Shown here: in pieces, positions 46,560 to 56,633 of the stretch
Layout: the number at the start of each line of letters is the position of its first letter
How positions within the stretch are numbered: position 1 is the stretch's first letter
Assembly: GCA_034008185.1 (NCBI GenBank)
Contig: CM067086.1
Coordinates: 868,001 to 932,000 of the forward strand
DNA from: Gorsachius magnificus
Lineage: Eukaryota > Chordata > Aves > Pelecaniformes > Ardeidae
Direction of reading: 5' to 3'
Length of the DNA stretch: 64,000 nt
Position numbers and translations under genes: made by a program
The notes under the pieces: model-generated
Seen by the model: only the letters and a program-made list of their open reading frames with translations
Told to the model about the DNA's origin: nothing
The model's database searches: none

Positions 46560-47180
46560 TTTGTGAAGCCAACTGTAGATCCATCTTAAATTGCTAACAT
46601 TGTGTTTTAGATTAACTTACTAATCATATGAAGTAAACTATAGATAAGAAACTAACACTGTAGGGAATGTGGAAGAGGAGAGATTAGTAGGAGATGGCCC
46701 ATCTTTGTTACAGGCCTTGGAAGGCTGTAGGAGAACAAAGCGCCTGGCACTTTGTCGATGTGAGGATCGCCAAGGATGGGGAGCCAGTTGGTACCAGCTG
46801 TGTTGTTCCGACAGCAGAATAAGGGGGGTAGAAGCTGGAGTTCACCAAAAGGACAAGGTGAAGAAGAGGAGTGGATGAAGTAAACGACCCCTGAAGACCA
46901 CTGACTCAAATCACTGAGCATGCGCAGTTGGGAGGGACTTACAGAAATGACTTCTTGAAACTAATTTTAATATGAAGCGGGGACAGGTTATGCCTATGTA
47001 TAGGCGTCTTGGGAAACTTCATGTATATGTAACACTTTGCTACATATAAACAGAACAAGCTGCCGTGTTGCGGTGCGCACGACTTTGGTGGGACTATGGT
47101 GGGACTACCCCCTGTGCTACCCAGCGCTGAATAAACATACCTGCTGTACAATCTTACAGATTGGGGAGTCTGTTTTCTGC
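46560..47180 (+). mobile_element. Probable solo LTR of an endogenous retrovirus
   Basis: The layout matches a U3-R-U5: a TATA-like acatataaac at about 47042, AATAAA at about 47130, a short U5-like tail ending gtctgttttctgca, and no internal gag/pol/env coding on either side. The exact ends and target-site duplication could not be fixed; the left border is approximate. It is non-coding. Confidence 0.5.
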
Positions 47181-47466
47181 ACGTCAAAAACCTTCATGGT
47201 TTCTGCATCTTTAAATAAGTAGGGGGCACTGCAGAAAAAAAAATAATCTATCCATTTAATCCAATATACAGGGGAAGGAATTCTTCCCCCCAACCTTTAT
47301 CCCAATATTCCAGCAGAAGTTGTGTGCTGATGACTGAAGACCTAAGAGCCTGAAGGCTCTTGCCATTTATCTTAATCAGCAACAAAAAGTAACTGTTCTG
47401 AGAGATCAGCAAGAAAACTGGATAAATGTGAATCCAGCAATGAGAGGCTTTCTAACCTTCAGTGTA

Positions 47467-47588
47467 ATCATAGAATAGAATCCCAGAACCATTTGAGTTG
47501 GAAAAGCCCTTTAAGCTCCCCCAGCCCAACCGTTCCCCTAACCCTGCCATCCCACCACTAAACCCTGTCCCTAAACTCTGCATCTAAA
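47467..47588 (-). repeat. Short CR1 3' end
   Basis: Minus-strand CR1 terminus starting atcatagaatagaatccc. Confidence 0.87.
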
Positions 47589-49331
47589 TACAACTAAAGA
47601 AGTCACGGTCTGTTACCATGGAGGCTTGGCAGTGCTCTCAGTGCTTGCAGCCTAAAGTCTAAGCAGTAACTGAGTGCCTGCAGTCTCTTAAAACATCATC
47701 GGAGGTAATTAGAAATAGGATTGCACACTCAAAAGAGGACTCCAGCTTAATGTGGAAAAGTTTACACCTTCTCTACTGCATGCTGAATGGAAGGGACCCA
47801 TGATAGAGAGCTAGCAGACCTTTACCCAGGGGAAAAATCCTTCACTGGGAGAGAGACATCCATCTTGTAGGTATGCCCCCTGCATTTTGAGATCTTTGAT
47901 GGGAGCGCTAGTGTGATCTTAAAGCTGTTGCATTAGCAAGCTGCTTTTTCGCAAGACACAGAGAGTTATCCAGTGTGAACAGGGCTGGTTTGTCTCTCTA
48001 AAGGCACTATAAAGCAGGAGGAAACAGCAGATGGCTTTAGAGATGGATATCGGGCTGTGATTTTGGAAGGTCTTTCCAAGCTGAGCCCCAGGCTCAAGCC
48101 AACACTCAGGTCAGCTCCCTTCTGCCTCCATTTCCTTTTATGAAAAGGGCAAAAGCAATACTCCTATCCTTACCCGCTGCTTTCCTTGCACACACAACCT
48201 CTTTCAGTAAAACTCTTTGGATCTCTTCACTTTGCAGCAGGGATTGGGCATCACTGGGCACTGCTCTGCTGCCTGCCACAAGCGGAGTGGGGCTCCAGCC
48301 TTTGCTGCATTGCAGACAAATTGGTTGGCAGGCCCTGCTGAAGAGCAAGTTCAGCTCTTACAAGAGCAAGTATGTGTAGCTGTTCACCTTCCAGACAACG
48401 TGAACTAACTAAGGTGGTGTCTTGGGTTCACTAATAATCTATACATATATATACACATGCATCCTACCCTCGGACTCCACGCAGCGTCACAGTTATAGGG
48501 CAGGTCCAGGTCCAAGTGAAGAAACCAATTCACAGGTCGAGGGTTAGGAGCAGATCCAGCGATGGCCAGGCGGGTTCAGAGTGACAGGGCAGCACCAACA
48601 TCAAGCAAGGAAGTCAGCCTGCGGGTTGAGGTCTGGATCAAGAGACTCCATGGCCAGGCAGGAACTAGTGCTTCTCTGATACAGCTCCAGAAAAGAGCAG
48701 AGGCCCAGGGCTGAGCTTAAGTAGAGCTCCTGGGCCCATGAGTATGGTTGGAGGTCCCAGGTGAGGCCAATCAGGGCCATTAAGGCTTATTAGTGCACTC
48801 AGGGGGCTGGCAGGGATCTTTACTGCCAGCACTGGTTTTGGTAACTCCTACAAACCCTCTTTGATCTGAGAGGTGAGTTGAGAAGATGCTTGATCACCAG
48901 TGGGGATCCTTGTGTGAGTTGAGAAGATGCTTGATCACCAGTGGGGATCCTTGTGTTCCTCAGGTTGTGCAGAACAGGCAGCAGGAGGAAAGGCTGAGGA
49001 GCCTGAGAGCAAGCAGAATCCAAGAACTTCAGAGACCAAACTGGAGCTAGGCAGAAACATTTGAAACCAATGTTTCTGTGCTGCTCCAGTGTGTATTTGG
49101 CCACACCAAGAGTACTCTGCAGGAGCTGATGTGCTGTTATATTGCATGGGGTGGGAGGAGGGAGACCATTGTTCAGCAATTCCTGTGGCTTGTCAGTGAC
49201 ATTGATGGATAATACAGGCTGGATTCTTCCACAGGGGGAGACCAGCTTGTATAAATTGAGCCAGAATTGATGGGATGCCAGATACCCATTTATCTGCAAC
49301 AGCTTCTGCTTCTTTGCGCACAAAAATGTGG
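47589..49331. other. No gene recognised
   Basis: No gene was recognised. A 41-bp direct duplication lies inside (listed separately), along with a short (TA)n-like patch near 48440. Confidence 0.45.
48873..48954 (+). repeat. 41-bp tandem duplication
   Basis: Two identical consecutive copies of a 41-bp unit starting gtgagttgagaagatgct and containing ggggatcctt. Confidence 0.92.
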
Positions 49332-50230
49332 TCATAGAATCATAGAATATCTCAAGTTGGAAGGGACGCATAAGGATCATCGAGTCCAACTCTGCTTCTC
49401 ACAGGACTACCTAAAACTAAACCAAATGACTAAGACCGTTGACAGGCTTGGTGCCATGACCACCTCCTTGGGGAGCCTGTTCCAGGGTCTGACCACCCTC
49501 TCAGTGAAGAAACTTTTCCTAATGTCCAACCTGAACTTCCCCTGATGCAGCTTCATTCCATTTCCTTGTCTCCTGTTGCTGGTCACCAGAGAGAGGAGAT
49601 CAGTGCCTCTCCCCCCCCCCAAGGAAGGGGGGGGGGGGCTCCCCCCTTCCGGTGCCCCAGACCCCTCCCCAGCTCTGCTGCCCTTCTCTGGACACGCTCC
49701 AGCCCCCCCAGGTCCTTCGGGGAGGGAGGGGCCCAACCCTGACCCCAGCACTCGAGGGGTGGCCCCCCCAGTGCCCAGCACAGGGGCACAGTCCCTGCCC
49801 TGCTCCTGCTGGCCACACCACTCCTGATACAAGCCAGGATGCCGCTGGCCCTCTTGGCCACCTGGGCACCCTGCTGGCTCATATTCAGCCGCCTGTCGAC
49901 CAACCCCCCCAGGTCCTTTTCCGCCGGGCAGCTTTCCAGCCCCTCGTCCCCACGCCTGTAGCGTTGTGTGGGGTTGTGGTGACCCCAGGGCAGGACCCGG
50001 CCCTTGGCCTTGTTGAACCTCAGCCAGTTGGGCTGGGCCCATGGCTCCAGCCTGGCCAGGTCCCTCTGCAGAGCCCTGCTCCCCCCCAGCAGATCCACAC
50101 CCCCACCCAGCTTGGTGTCACCTTCAAACTGGCTGGGGGTGCCCTCGATCCCCTCGCCCAGGTCGGTGATCAAGATGTTAAACAGAGCTGGCCCCAAAAC
50201 TGAGCCCTGGGGGACACCGCTTGTGACTGG
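49332..50230 (-). repeat. CR1 LINE fragment, reverse-transcriptase region
   Basis: A minus-strand CR1 from the 3' end (tcatagaatcatagaatatc) back to degenerate RT coding ([17 protein letters not shown]). A C/G homopolymer patch near 49612-49640 interrupts it. It may be two adjacent copies. Confidence 0.88.
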
Positions 50231-50547
50231 TGGGAGGGAAGTGACTGACAGGAAAGCAGAACACTGGGAAGAAATCGGTAATAAAGGCGAGGGAACCGAG
50301 AGGGGAAGAGCGGCGGTGGGGCTGTGGGCAGCCCCTCAGCTCCGTGCCTGGTCCGCAGAGGCACACGATGGGGCCAACGGGGAGCGCCTGGAGGAAGACG
50401 ATGGGGCCTGATGGGGGCAACCAAGGTGCAGGCCCAGGGGCCTAGGCCGTTTCAAAACAGCCATGGGGGTTCCGGAGACCCATCGAAAGGCACAAACTGA
50501 AATAGAGGAATCTCTCGCTGACTGCAATACAGAACTTATTTATTTAG

Positions 50548-50727
50548 AGGGAGGTCGCGCCCTGGAACAAGTTGCCCGGAGGGGCTCTGGAGGCTCCGTC
50601 CGTCGAGCTCATCAAAGCCTGATGGGATGCGGCCCTGGGCAGCCTGCTCTGCCTGCCCCGGCTCGAGCAGCGGGCTTGGACTAGATGATCTCCAGAGGTC
50701 CCTTCCCACCGCCATGAGTCCATGACT
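50548..50727 (+). repeat. CR1 3' end in unit A
   Basis: Plus-strand CR1 terminus with ttggactagatgatctccag and aggtcccttccca, just beyond the 3' end of TOPORS-like gene A. A minus-strand AATAAA (50544-50539) next to it could serve the gene. Confidence 0.8.
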
Positions 50728-51002
50728 TGCCACGAGAGGAGACAAGAGGAGGAGAGCTTTCAGCCGTGGATGTCATTCCTCAGCAGGAGCGTTGGGGCTG
50801 GCTTGGTCCTATTCGCTGCCACCGCCAGAGCTGGTGACGACCCAGGTGGTGACCGTCCCGCTGCCACCGTCTGTTCGCGTCCCCCTCAGCAGCAGCACAA
50901 CCACCACCTCAAGGGCTTTCTGTGTCCCTGGGCTTGTTGCGCTGCCTTGGCAGGCGATGGTCAGGGGGCGAGCGTTGCGTTTCCCTTCTTGCTAGGGTGC
51001 GG

Positions 51003-52004
51003 CTACCTCCGACGGGATCGGCTCCTTGCTGCGCGCCGCTGTCTGGAGGAGCCGGCGCCTCCCCGCTGATGGTGCCCTCTTCTCCTGGAATGAGCGGGGG
51101 CTTCCCATTCGGGGCTCAGAGCTCGCCCCTCGTCCCCATCCCTCCTCCTCTGCTGATCTTGCTGTGCTCGCCTCCTGCTGCTGCGGGTTCTGTGGTGGGA
51201 CCGGCTCCTTGTCCCCTCCCGGCCTCCCCTCCTGTGGCGGGACCGGCTCCTTGTCCCCTCCCGGCCTCCCCTCCTGTGGCGGGACCGGCTCCTTGTCCCC
51301 TCCCGGCCTCCCCTCCTGTGGCGGGACCGGCTCCTTGTCCCGTCCCGGCCTCCCCTCCTGTGGCGGGACCGGCTCCTTGTCCCCTCCCGGCCTCCCCTCC
51401 TCCGGCTCTCACTTCTCCCAGAGGAGGCTGGGAGGTCCCGCTGGCGCCTTGGAGCTGGGCCCTCATCGCGAGCATCGTCCCGAGACCGGCTCCGCCGCCG
51501 CCTCCTGCTTCTGGAGGAGTCGTAGGCCTGGGTGTGCAGAGGCCGTCTGCGGCCATGGTGGTGCCACCCTGGGGACCGGCTTCGGCCCCTCTCCGGGGCC
51601 CTGGCGTGGCCACCACCACGGTCTCTTCGGGAAGAGCTGCGGCGCTGGTGCTGTGAATGTTGCCGCCGCCTGCTTTGTGCAGCGTGGCGTTGAGATCTCC
51701 CTCGGTGCCGGTGGTTCTCGATGCGGTGCACCTCGTAGCTGTTGGCGCCCAGCTTGCGGAAGATGCTTTGAACAGGCTGCCGGCAGTTTGGGCACACGGC
51801 TCGTCTGCGGACCCACTCCCAGATGCAGGGAAAACAGAACCGGTGCCTGCACCCGCTCACGCAGGCTTCGTTGTTGATGGCCTCCAGGCAGATGGAGCAG
51901 CCTGGCTCCCCGGAGTCATCCGGCGGCGCGGCCTGGGGCACCTGGCTGGTGCTGGCCGCAGGGGAAGAGGCGCCCTGTTGTGCCACGTCCTCCTCCGACG
52001 CCAT
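51003..52004 (-). CDS. TOPORS-like RING/RS protein, copy A
   Basis: An intronless frame of 333 residues. A C3HC4 RING spans residues 36-74 (C36, C39, C52, H54, C57, C60, C71, C74; CRHRFCFPCIWEWVRRR, then QPVQSIFRKLGAN). It resembles the RING of TOPORS, a nuclear ubiquitin and SUMO ligase. From about residue 95 the protein is Arg/Ser-rich, with five tandem 14-residue units (GREGTRSRSRHRRG type), and it ends SRSRRR. At 333 residues it is far shorter than the roughly 1000-residue TOPORS. The ATG at 52004-52002 has G at -3 and +4. An in-frame upstream ATG would add 98 residues of no recognised family and is taken as 5' UTR. This copy keeps an RS-type C-terminus and looks the least disrupted. Ligase activity and a nuclear location are inferred from the family. 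Confidence 0.82.
   Translation of the reverse strand: MASEEDVAQQGASSPAASTSQVPQAAPPDDSGEPGCSICLEAINNEACVSGCRHRFCFPCIWEWVRRRAVCPNCRQPVQSIFRKLGANSYEVHRIENHRHRGRSQRHAAQSRRRQHSQHQRRSSSRRDRGGGHARAPERGRSRSPGWHHHGRRRPLHTQAYDSSRSRRRRRSRSRDDARDEGPAPRRQRDLPASSGRSESRRRGGREGTRSRSRHRRGGRDGTRSRSRHRRGGREGTRSRSRHRRGGREGTRSRSRHRRGGREGTRSRSHHRTRSSRRRAQQDQQRRRDGDEGRALSPEWEAPAHSRRRGHHQRGGAGSSRQRRAARSRSRRR
51195..51404 (-). repeat. Coding 42-bp minisatellite in copy A
   Basis: Five tandem 42-bp units (plus strand gggaccggctccttgtcccc, tcccggcctcccctcctgtg, gc), nearly identical. As 42 is a multiple of 3, unit gain or loss preserves the RS reading frame. Confidence 0.95.
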
Positions 52005-53499
52005 CTCGTGCGGCCAGCGAAAGAGATGCAAAGCTCCCGACCTGCCCTGGAGACGCAACCTGCAGGAAGCAGCAAAGCTGAGGAAGCCAAGCGCCAAAGA
52101 GGTGCCCGCTCTGCCTCGGGGCTGTGCTTGTGCTGCCACGACGGCCAGGGACCGTCCTGGGGCAGACGGGTGACAGCAGGGGCGCCTCTGTGTGCTCCCG
52201 CTCTCCGGGCAGGGCGGCGACTGCCCTCTGCGACACGTGCGGGCAGGAATCGGGAAGGCAGGAGAGCGGTTCCTGGCCTCTCGGCAAGAGCAGCCCAAGG
52301 ATGGGGGTGCGGCAGGTCGGGACCGGTGGCCCGGGCCCTGTCAGCGTCCCCCTCCGGCAGATCCTCTCTGTGCCCTCGTCAGGGAGCCCGCGGGATGGGG
52401 GTCGTTCGTCCCCCCACCAGCAGACGTCTGTCCCCCACGCACGAGGACAGCACTGAGGCCCTGCAGGGCTGCCCCACGCCTCATAAGGAGGGATGTCACG
52501 GGGGTGACAGTGACTCTCTGGTGACATCACAGAGCTTTTGGGGACCACACCCAGAAGACGCAGGCCCAGGTGCTGGGGCAAGAAACAGCCCCCTTTGGCA
52601 AGCGCTGGGCTCCCCGCTACAAGAGAGACGTGGGTGCGTCCAGCATTTCCCAGTCCCTGGCGCAAAGATGCTGCCTTGCCCAGAGCGTGGCTTTCCCAGC
52701 CCAGGAGATCAACGCGTATCAGCTCCTACCAGGAGGATGCTGTGCATCGGCAGGAAAAAGTCCGGATGGGGAAAACTGAGCAGGACAGCTCTGTTCTTGT
52801 CCACGGCCATCACACGTGCTGAGCGCTGCCTGCTGCTCTCCTCCAAGGCCGTCGTGTGCTCCCCCAGGAGAGCCCTTGGCAGCAAGAGCCCGACTTGGAG
52901 GATAACGGGGGCACGGGCGGGCTTCCAGCTCTCTTGGAAGCAGGTTCCTGTGGAAGAAAAATAAACTTGGTCAAGCAAAGGCATGGCTGTAAGAGAGCAC
53001 GATGTGGCCAGGCAGGGCGATTGCCCACCTTGGAATGCGAACTCCAGAGCTCAGCACCCCATCCCCAAACTCCTGTGGGCCCCAGCCAGTGCTTTTCACC
53101 ACGGGTTGAAGCTGATGGGGGTTTTCCCCCACTTGTTTCTTGCAGCGCAAGAGGGATCCAGCGAGACCGGCCTTCTTCCACCCAGCAGAAAACACACCCT
53201 TAGCAAATCAGGAGTCCCACCTGCCCAGTATGATTTTGGGGAGATTATAGCTACGTCGATAACCCAAGTCAGGGATCAATGGGACGTTAAAGTGTACGTT
53301 AAGGGGGGATTACAAAGGCTGGCATGTGCAGTTTGTCTTGAATTTGCTGCCGTCTCAGGTCTGTGCCGGTGTCCCTCACCTGATCCCGGTTTATAAAGGG
53401 TGCTGTGGCATTTCTGCCAGCTGACCCCCCCCCCGTTCATGCACCTTCTAGCACGCGTGCAGTTGGGTCTTGAAGACTTCGTCTGTAGTCCTCAAAAAC

Positions 53500-54676
53500 A
53501 TTAATGAAGTGTTTACTAACGTACACGTGATTTAAAGGATTGGCCCCCTTTGGTGTCCGTGTCTGGGTGCTCTTCTCATTCCCTTCTCTCGACGCCCACA
53601 TGGAAGAGGCATAGACATGGCCCCCTGGTAAAGCGGCTCCGGGAAGTTAATAATTAGAGCTGCTTTATGTACGTTGCCTGAAAACAGCGGGTCAGAACCT
53701 AGCATGTAATTCTTTTTCCCCCATGATTTTAACATCTTGGTGATTTTTTGAGGTGAGAAAAATACTTATGCGTGAGTTTGAGACCTACAGGAGTGGATGG
53801 GATTTCAACGCATGCTGAAGTAACGCCCTGAAATGGGGGCTCCGTGACTCTGAACTGGGAAACGCTTGCAATTTGGACAAACTATGATAACCTAGTAAAA
53901 ACAAAGAACAAAAGCCAACCAGCACGAGCTCTTCTAATAGTTATATTCTTTTCAGCGTGTTATTTTTATCTACTCCCTGGGCTATTTCTTTTTACTGTGC
54001 ACCAGATGTGTATTTTCCAGATGTGCTTCTACATCTTCCCCATTGGTGGGGGCAGGAGTTAGTGGTTTGGGCAGGCTTTCTTGTAGAGATTCCTGCAACG
54101 TTTATGGACGATGCACTCTTATTGCTACAGAGATCAAAAGACCCTTTCCCCTGCCACGGGTTTGTTAACCACTTGCGTACCTGGCAGCTGGGCTTACCGA
54201 CCTTTCGGCAGGCTGCGTGCCTGCACGGGGGCTGCACCAACGCCTGACAGGCACAGAGTTTCCTGAAATCCCAGGGGCGCTTGGGCTGCTTTGAAGTCCA
54301 TCTTGATGTGGTTTTCTTTTTTTTTTTTTTTTTAATCAGAGGGGTTTTTACCCAGGTTGGTTCTATCTCCTCTGTCAGTCCTGCGGCGCAGGGTGCTGTG
54401 CATGGGAATGGAGCAGCAGGACTGCAGGGGGAGATGCTGGCAGAGAGCTGAGCTGGAGGGTCCCACCCTGCTCCTGGCAAGGCTCAAATCCAGCTGCACC
54501 AGAGACCACCCAAGGGGTTTTGACTCCTTGTGTTCCCTCCAGCCTGCTGGTACCCACCATGGCCCTGGTGTGTGGCCGCAAGGGAGCAGCGAAGCCCGGC
54601 ACCTCCTCTGCTCTGCCTGCCTGCTGCAAAAGAGCAGACAAGAAGGTAGGCGAAAAAAGTAGAAAAATGGCCCTGC
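53500..54676. other. Spacer between units A and B, no gene recognised
   Basis: No gene was recognised. A T run lies near 54316-54335. This stretch is not part of unit A. Whether it continues the inverted repeat cannot be judged, because the other arm runs off the window. Confidence 0.5.
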
Positions 54677-54944
54677 AGGCCAGGGCAAGGTTTTTTTGGC
54701 CGCTTGCATTGCCCTGCCTCAGGGTGAGCACTGTGTGCACATGGGGCAGGAGCCGCTGCGTTCCCGGAGGGGTAACCGGGGCCGAAGCCTCCCGATGGAG
54801 GGGTCCAGAGCTCTTCCTTCTGCCTGAGCAGAAACCCTTAATGGCAGTGAAACCCTTAATGGCTCTTCATGTGGGTACATGAAGAGCATCAGGCCACGAA
54901 CTCTCATTGGAAAGGCAGAAACCTCTTTGCAAATTGTGTGTGTG

Positions 54945-55212
54945 TACATAGATTTATATACACTTATATATATTTATATAGTATTCTTAAAGGTAATTTT
55001 AAGGCTGTCTTAAAGTCTCTAACAGACCTAAAGGCTTCTGTAAAGTCAACTTCAAGGCTTTCCTTGAAAAGCCCTTGAAGTTCTAAAGCCAACTTTAAGA
55101 CTTTTAGTCTTCAGGCTTTCCTAAAGCCATCTTTAAGACTTCCTAAAGTCTCTAGCAGCCTTGAAGAGTTACTTAAAGTCAACTTCAAGGCTTTAAGAAA
55201 CTTTTAAAGGTC
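54945..55212. repeat. Imperfect CTTTAAG/AAGTC repeats, left arm
   Basis: A TA-rich patch followed by about 210 bp of degenerate repeated phrases such as cttaaagtctctaa, ctaaagccaactttaagac and cctaaagccatctttaagac. These have self-complementary CTTTAAAG-like cores. The mirror copy is at about 63465-63740. Confidence 0.8.
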
Positions 55213-55385
55213 TCTCAGAGATTCCCTTTTGCTCCAGGAATGCACAGAAGGCAGCTCCAGCCCAACCACGGGGGGCCAGCCCCCCGTGCCCCTTAGCCAA
55301 GGGACTTGCATGGGGACGAAGAAGCCCTGCAGCATTTCTGCCCCTACGGAAAGCACTTGGACCACAGAGCACCCTCTGCTCTTAC

Positions 55386-55560
55386 CTGAGTCGAGGCTTT
55401 GGGGTGGAGTTTGAGCCAATGCTGATGCGCAAATGGGAGGCTTTTGGGGTGCACAGAGCTCTTGTACGCACAGGCGCTGTCGCTCCCCGGCTGCACAGTT
55501 TGGCTGAAGCCACTTCTGTTTCTCCTGCCCCAGCCCGCAGTTCAGGCTGAAACACAACAT
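55386..55560 (-). CDS. Hypothetical exon, left arm
   Basis: 175 bp from an ATG in a strong Kozak context (GCCACCATGT) to a strong donor (GACTCAG|gtaagag). It encodes MLCFSLNCGLGQEKQKWLQP and 38 more residues of no recognised family. It lies 3' of TOPORS-like copy B on the same strand. No partner exon was found, so it may be chance. Confidence 0.2.
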
Positions 55561-56189
55561 GGTGGCAGGGAGAGATCAGGCATCCAATGCTAACATTGAA
55601 GTCCCCTAAGCCTAAATCCCCAAAAAGGGGCTGTGGCTGCTGCCACGCTGCTTTACCCCTTGGGCAGGGACTGGGTGGGAGCTGGGGCTGAAGCGAAGTT
55701 TCGGCCTGCAGATGGTTCTGCAGGAGGAGCTGCCGGGCTCGGGCACATCCAGCCCCCGGTGATGAACGGCACCAGCCAGCACCTTGGGGTTTTGTGGAAA
55801 CTGCTGCTGCACCCAGCGTTGGCTCTGCTGAAAGAGGGAGATTGAAGGGGTACCAGCTGCTCCCGGCAATGTTTCCCTGAAAATAACGGGCGGCAAAGCA
55901 GAACACTGGGAAGAAATCGGTAATAAAGGCGAGGGAACCGAGAGGGGAAGAGCGGCGGTGGGGCTGTGGGCAGCCCCTCAGCTCCGTGCCTGGTCCGCAG
56001 AGGCACACGATGGGGCCAACGGGGAGCGCCCGGAGGAAGACGATGGGGCCTGATGGGGGCAACCAAGGTGCAGGCCCAGGGGCCTAGGCCGTTTCAAAAC
56101 AGCCGTGGGGGTTCCGGAGACCCATCGAAAGGCACAAACTGAAATAGAGGAATCTCTCGCTGACTGCAATACAGAACTTATTTATTTAG

Positions 56190-56369
56190 AGGGAGGTCGC
56201 GCCCTGGAACAAGTTGCCCGGAGGGGCTCTGGAGGCTCCGTCCGTCGAGCTCATCAAAGCCTGATGGGATGCGGCCCTGGGCAGCCTGCTCTGCCTGCCC
56301 CTGCTCGAGCAGCGGGCTTGGACTAGATGATCTCCAGAGGTCCCTTCCCACCGCCATGAGTCCATGACT
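56190..56369 (+). repeat. CR1 3' end in unit B
   Basis: Same insertion and junctions as the CR1 in unit A, so it predates the duplication. Confidence 0.8.
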
Positions 56370-56633
56370 TGCCACGAGAGGAGACAAGAGGAGGAGAGCT
56401 TTCAGCCGTGGATGTCATTCCTCAGCAGGAGCGTTGGGGCTGGCTTGGTCCTATTCGCTGCCACCGCCAGAGCTGGTGACGACCCAGGTGGTGACCGTCC
56501 CGCTGCCACCGTCTGTTCGCGTCCCCCTCAGCAGCAGCACAACCACCACCTCAAGGGCTTTCTGTGTCCCTGGGCTTGTTGCGCTGCCTTGGCAGGCGAT
56601 GGTCAGGGGGCGAGCGTTGCGTTTCCCTTCTTG

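Larger units (their letters stand above)
50253..53499. repeat. Segmental duplication unit A
   Basis: A 3.25-kb unit nearly identical to 55895-59258 in the same orientation. The offset is constant at 5642 bp up to the coding minisatellite, then changes through indels. It carries TOPORS-like gene A and its flanks. Confidence 0.93.

Noticed and set aside
52005..52298. 98-residue N-terminal extension of the TOPORS-like frames (also upstream of copies B and C)
   Set aside because: In frame but without family resemblance; the internal ATG has a good context and begins a typical acidic RING-protein N-terminus. Openness in three near-identical copies is not independent evidence.
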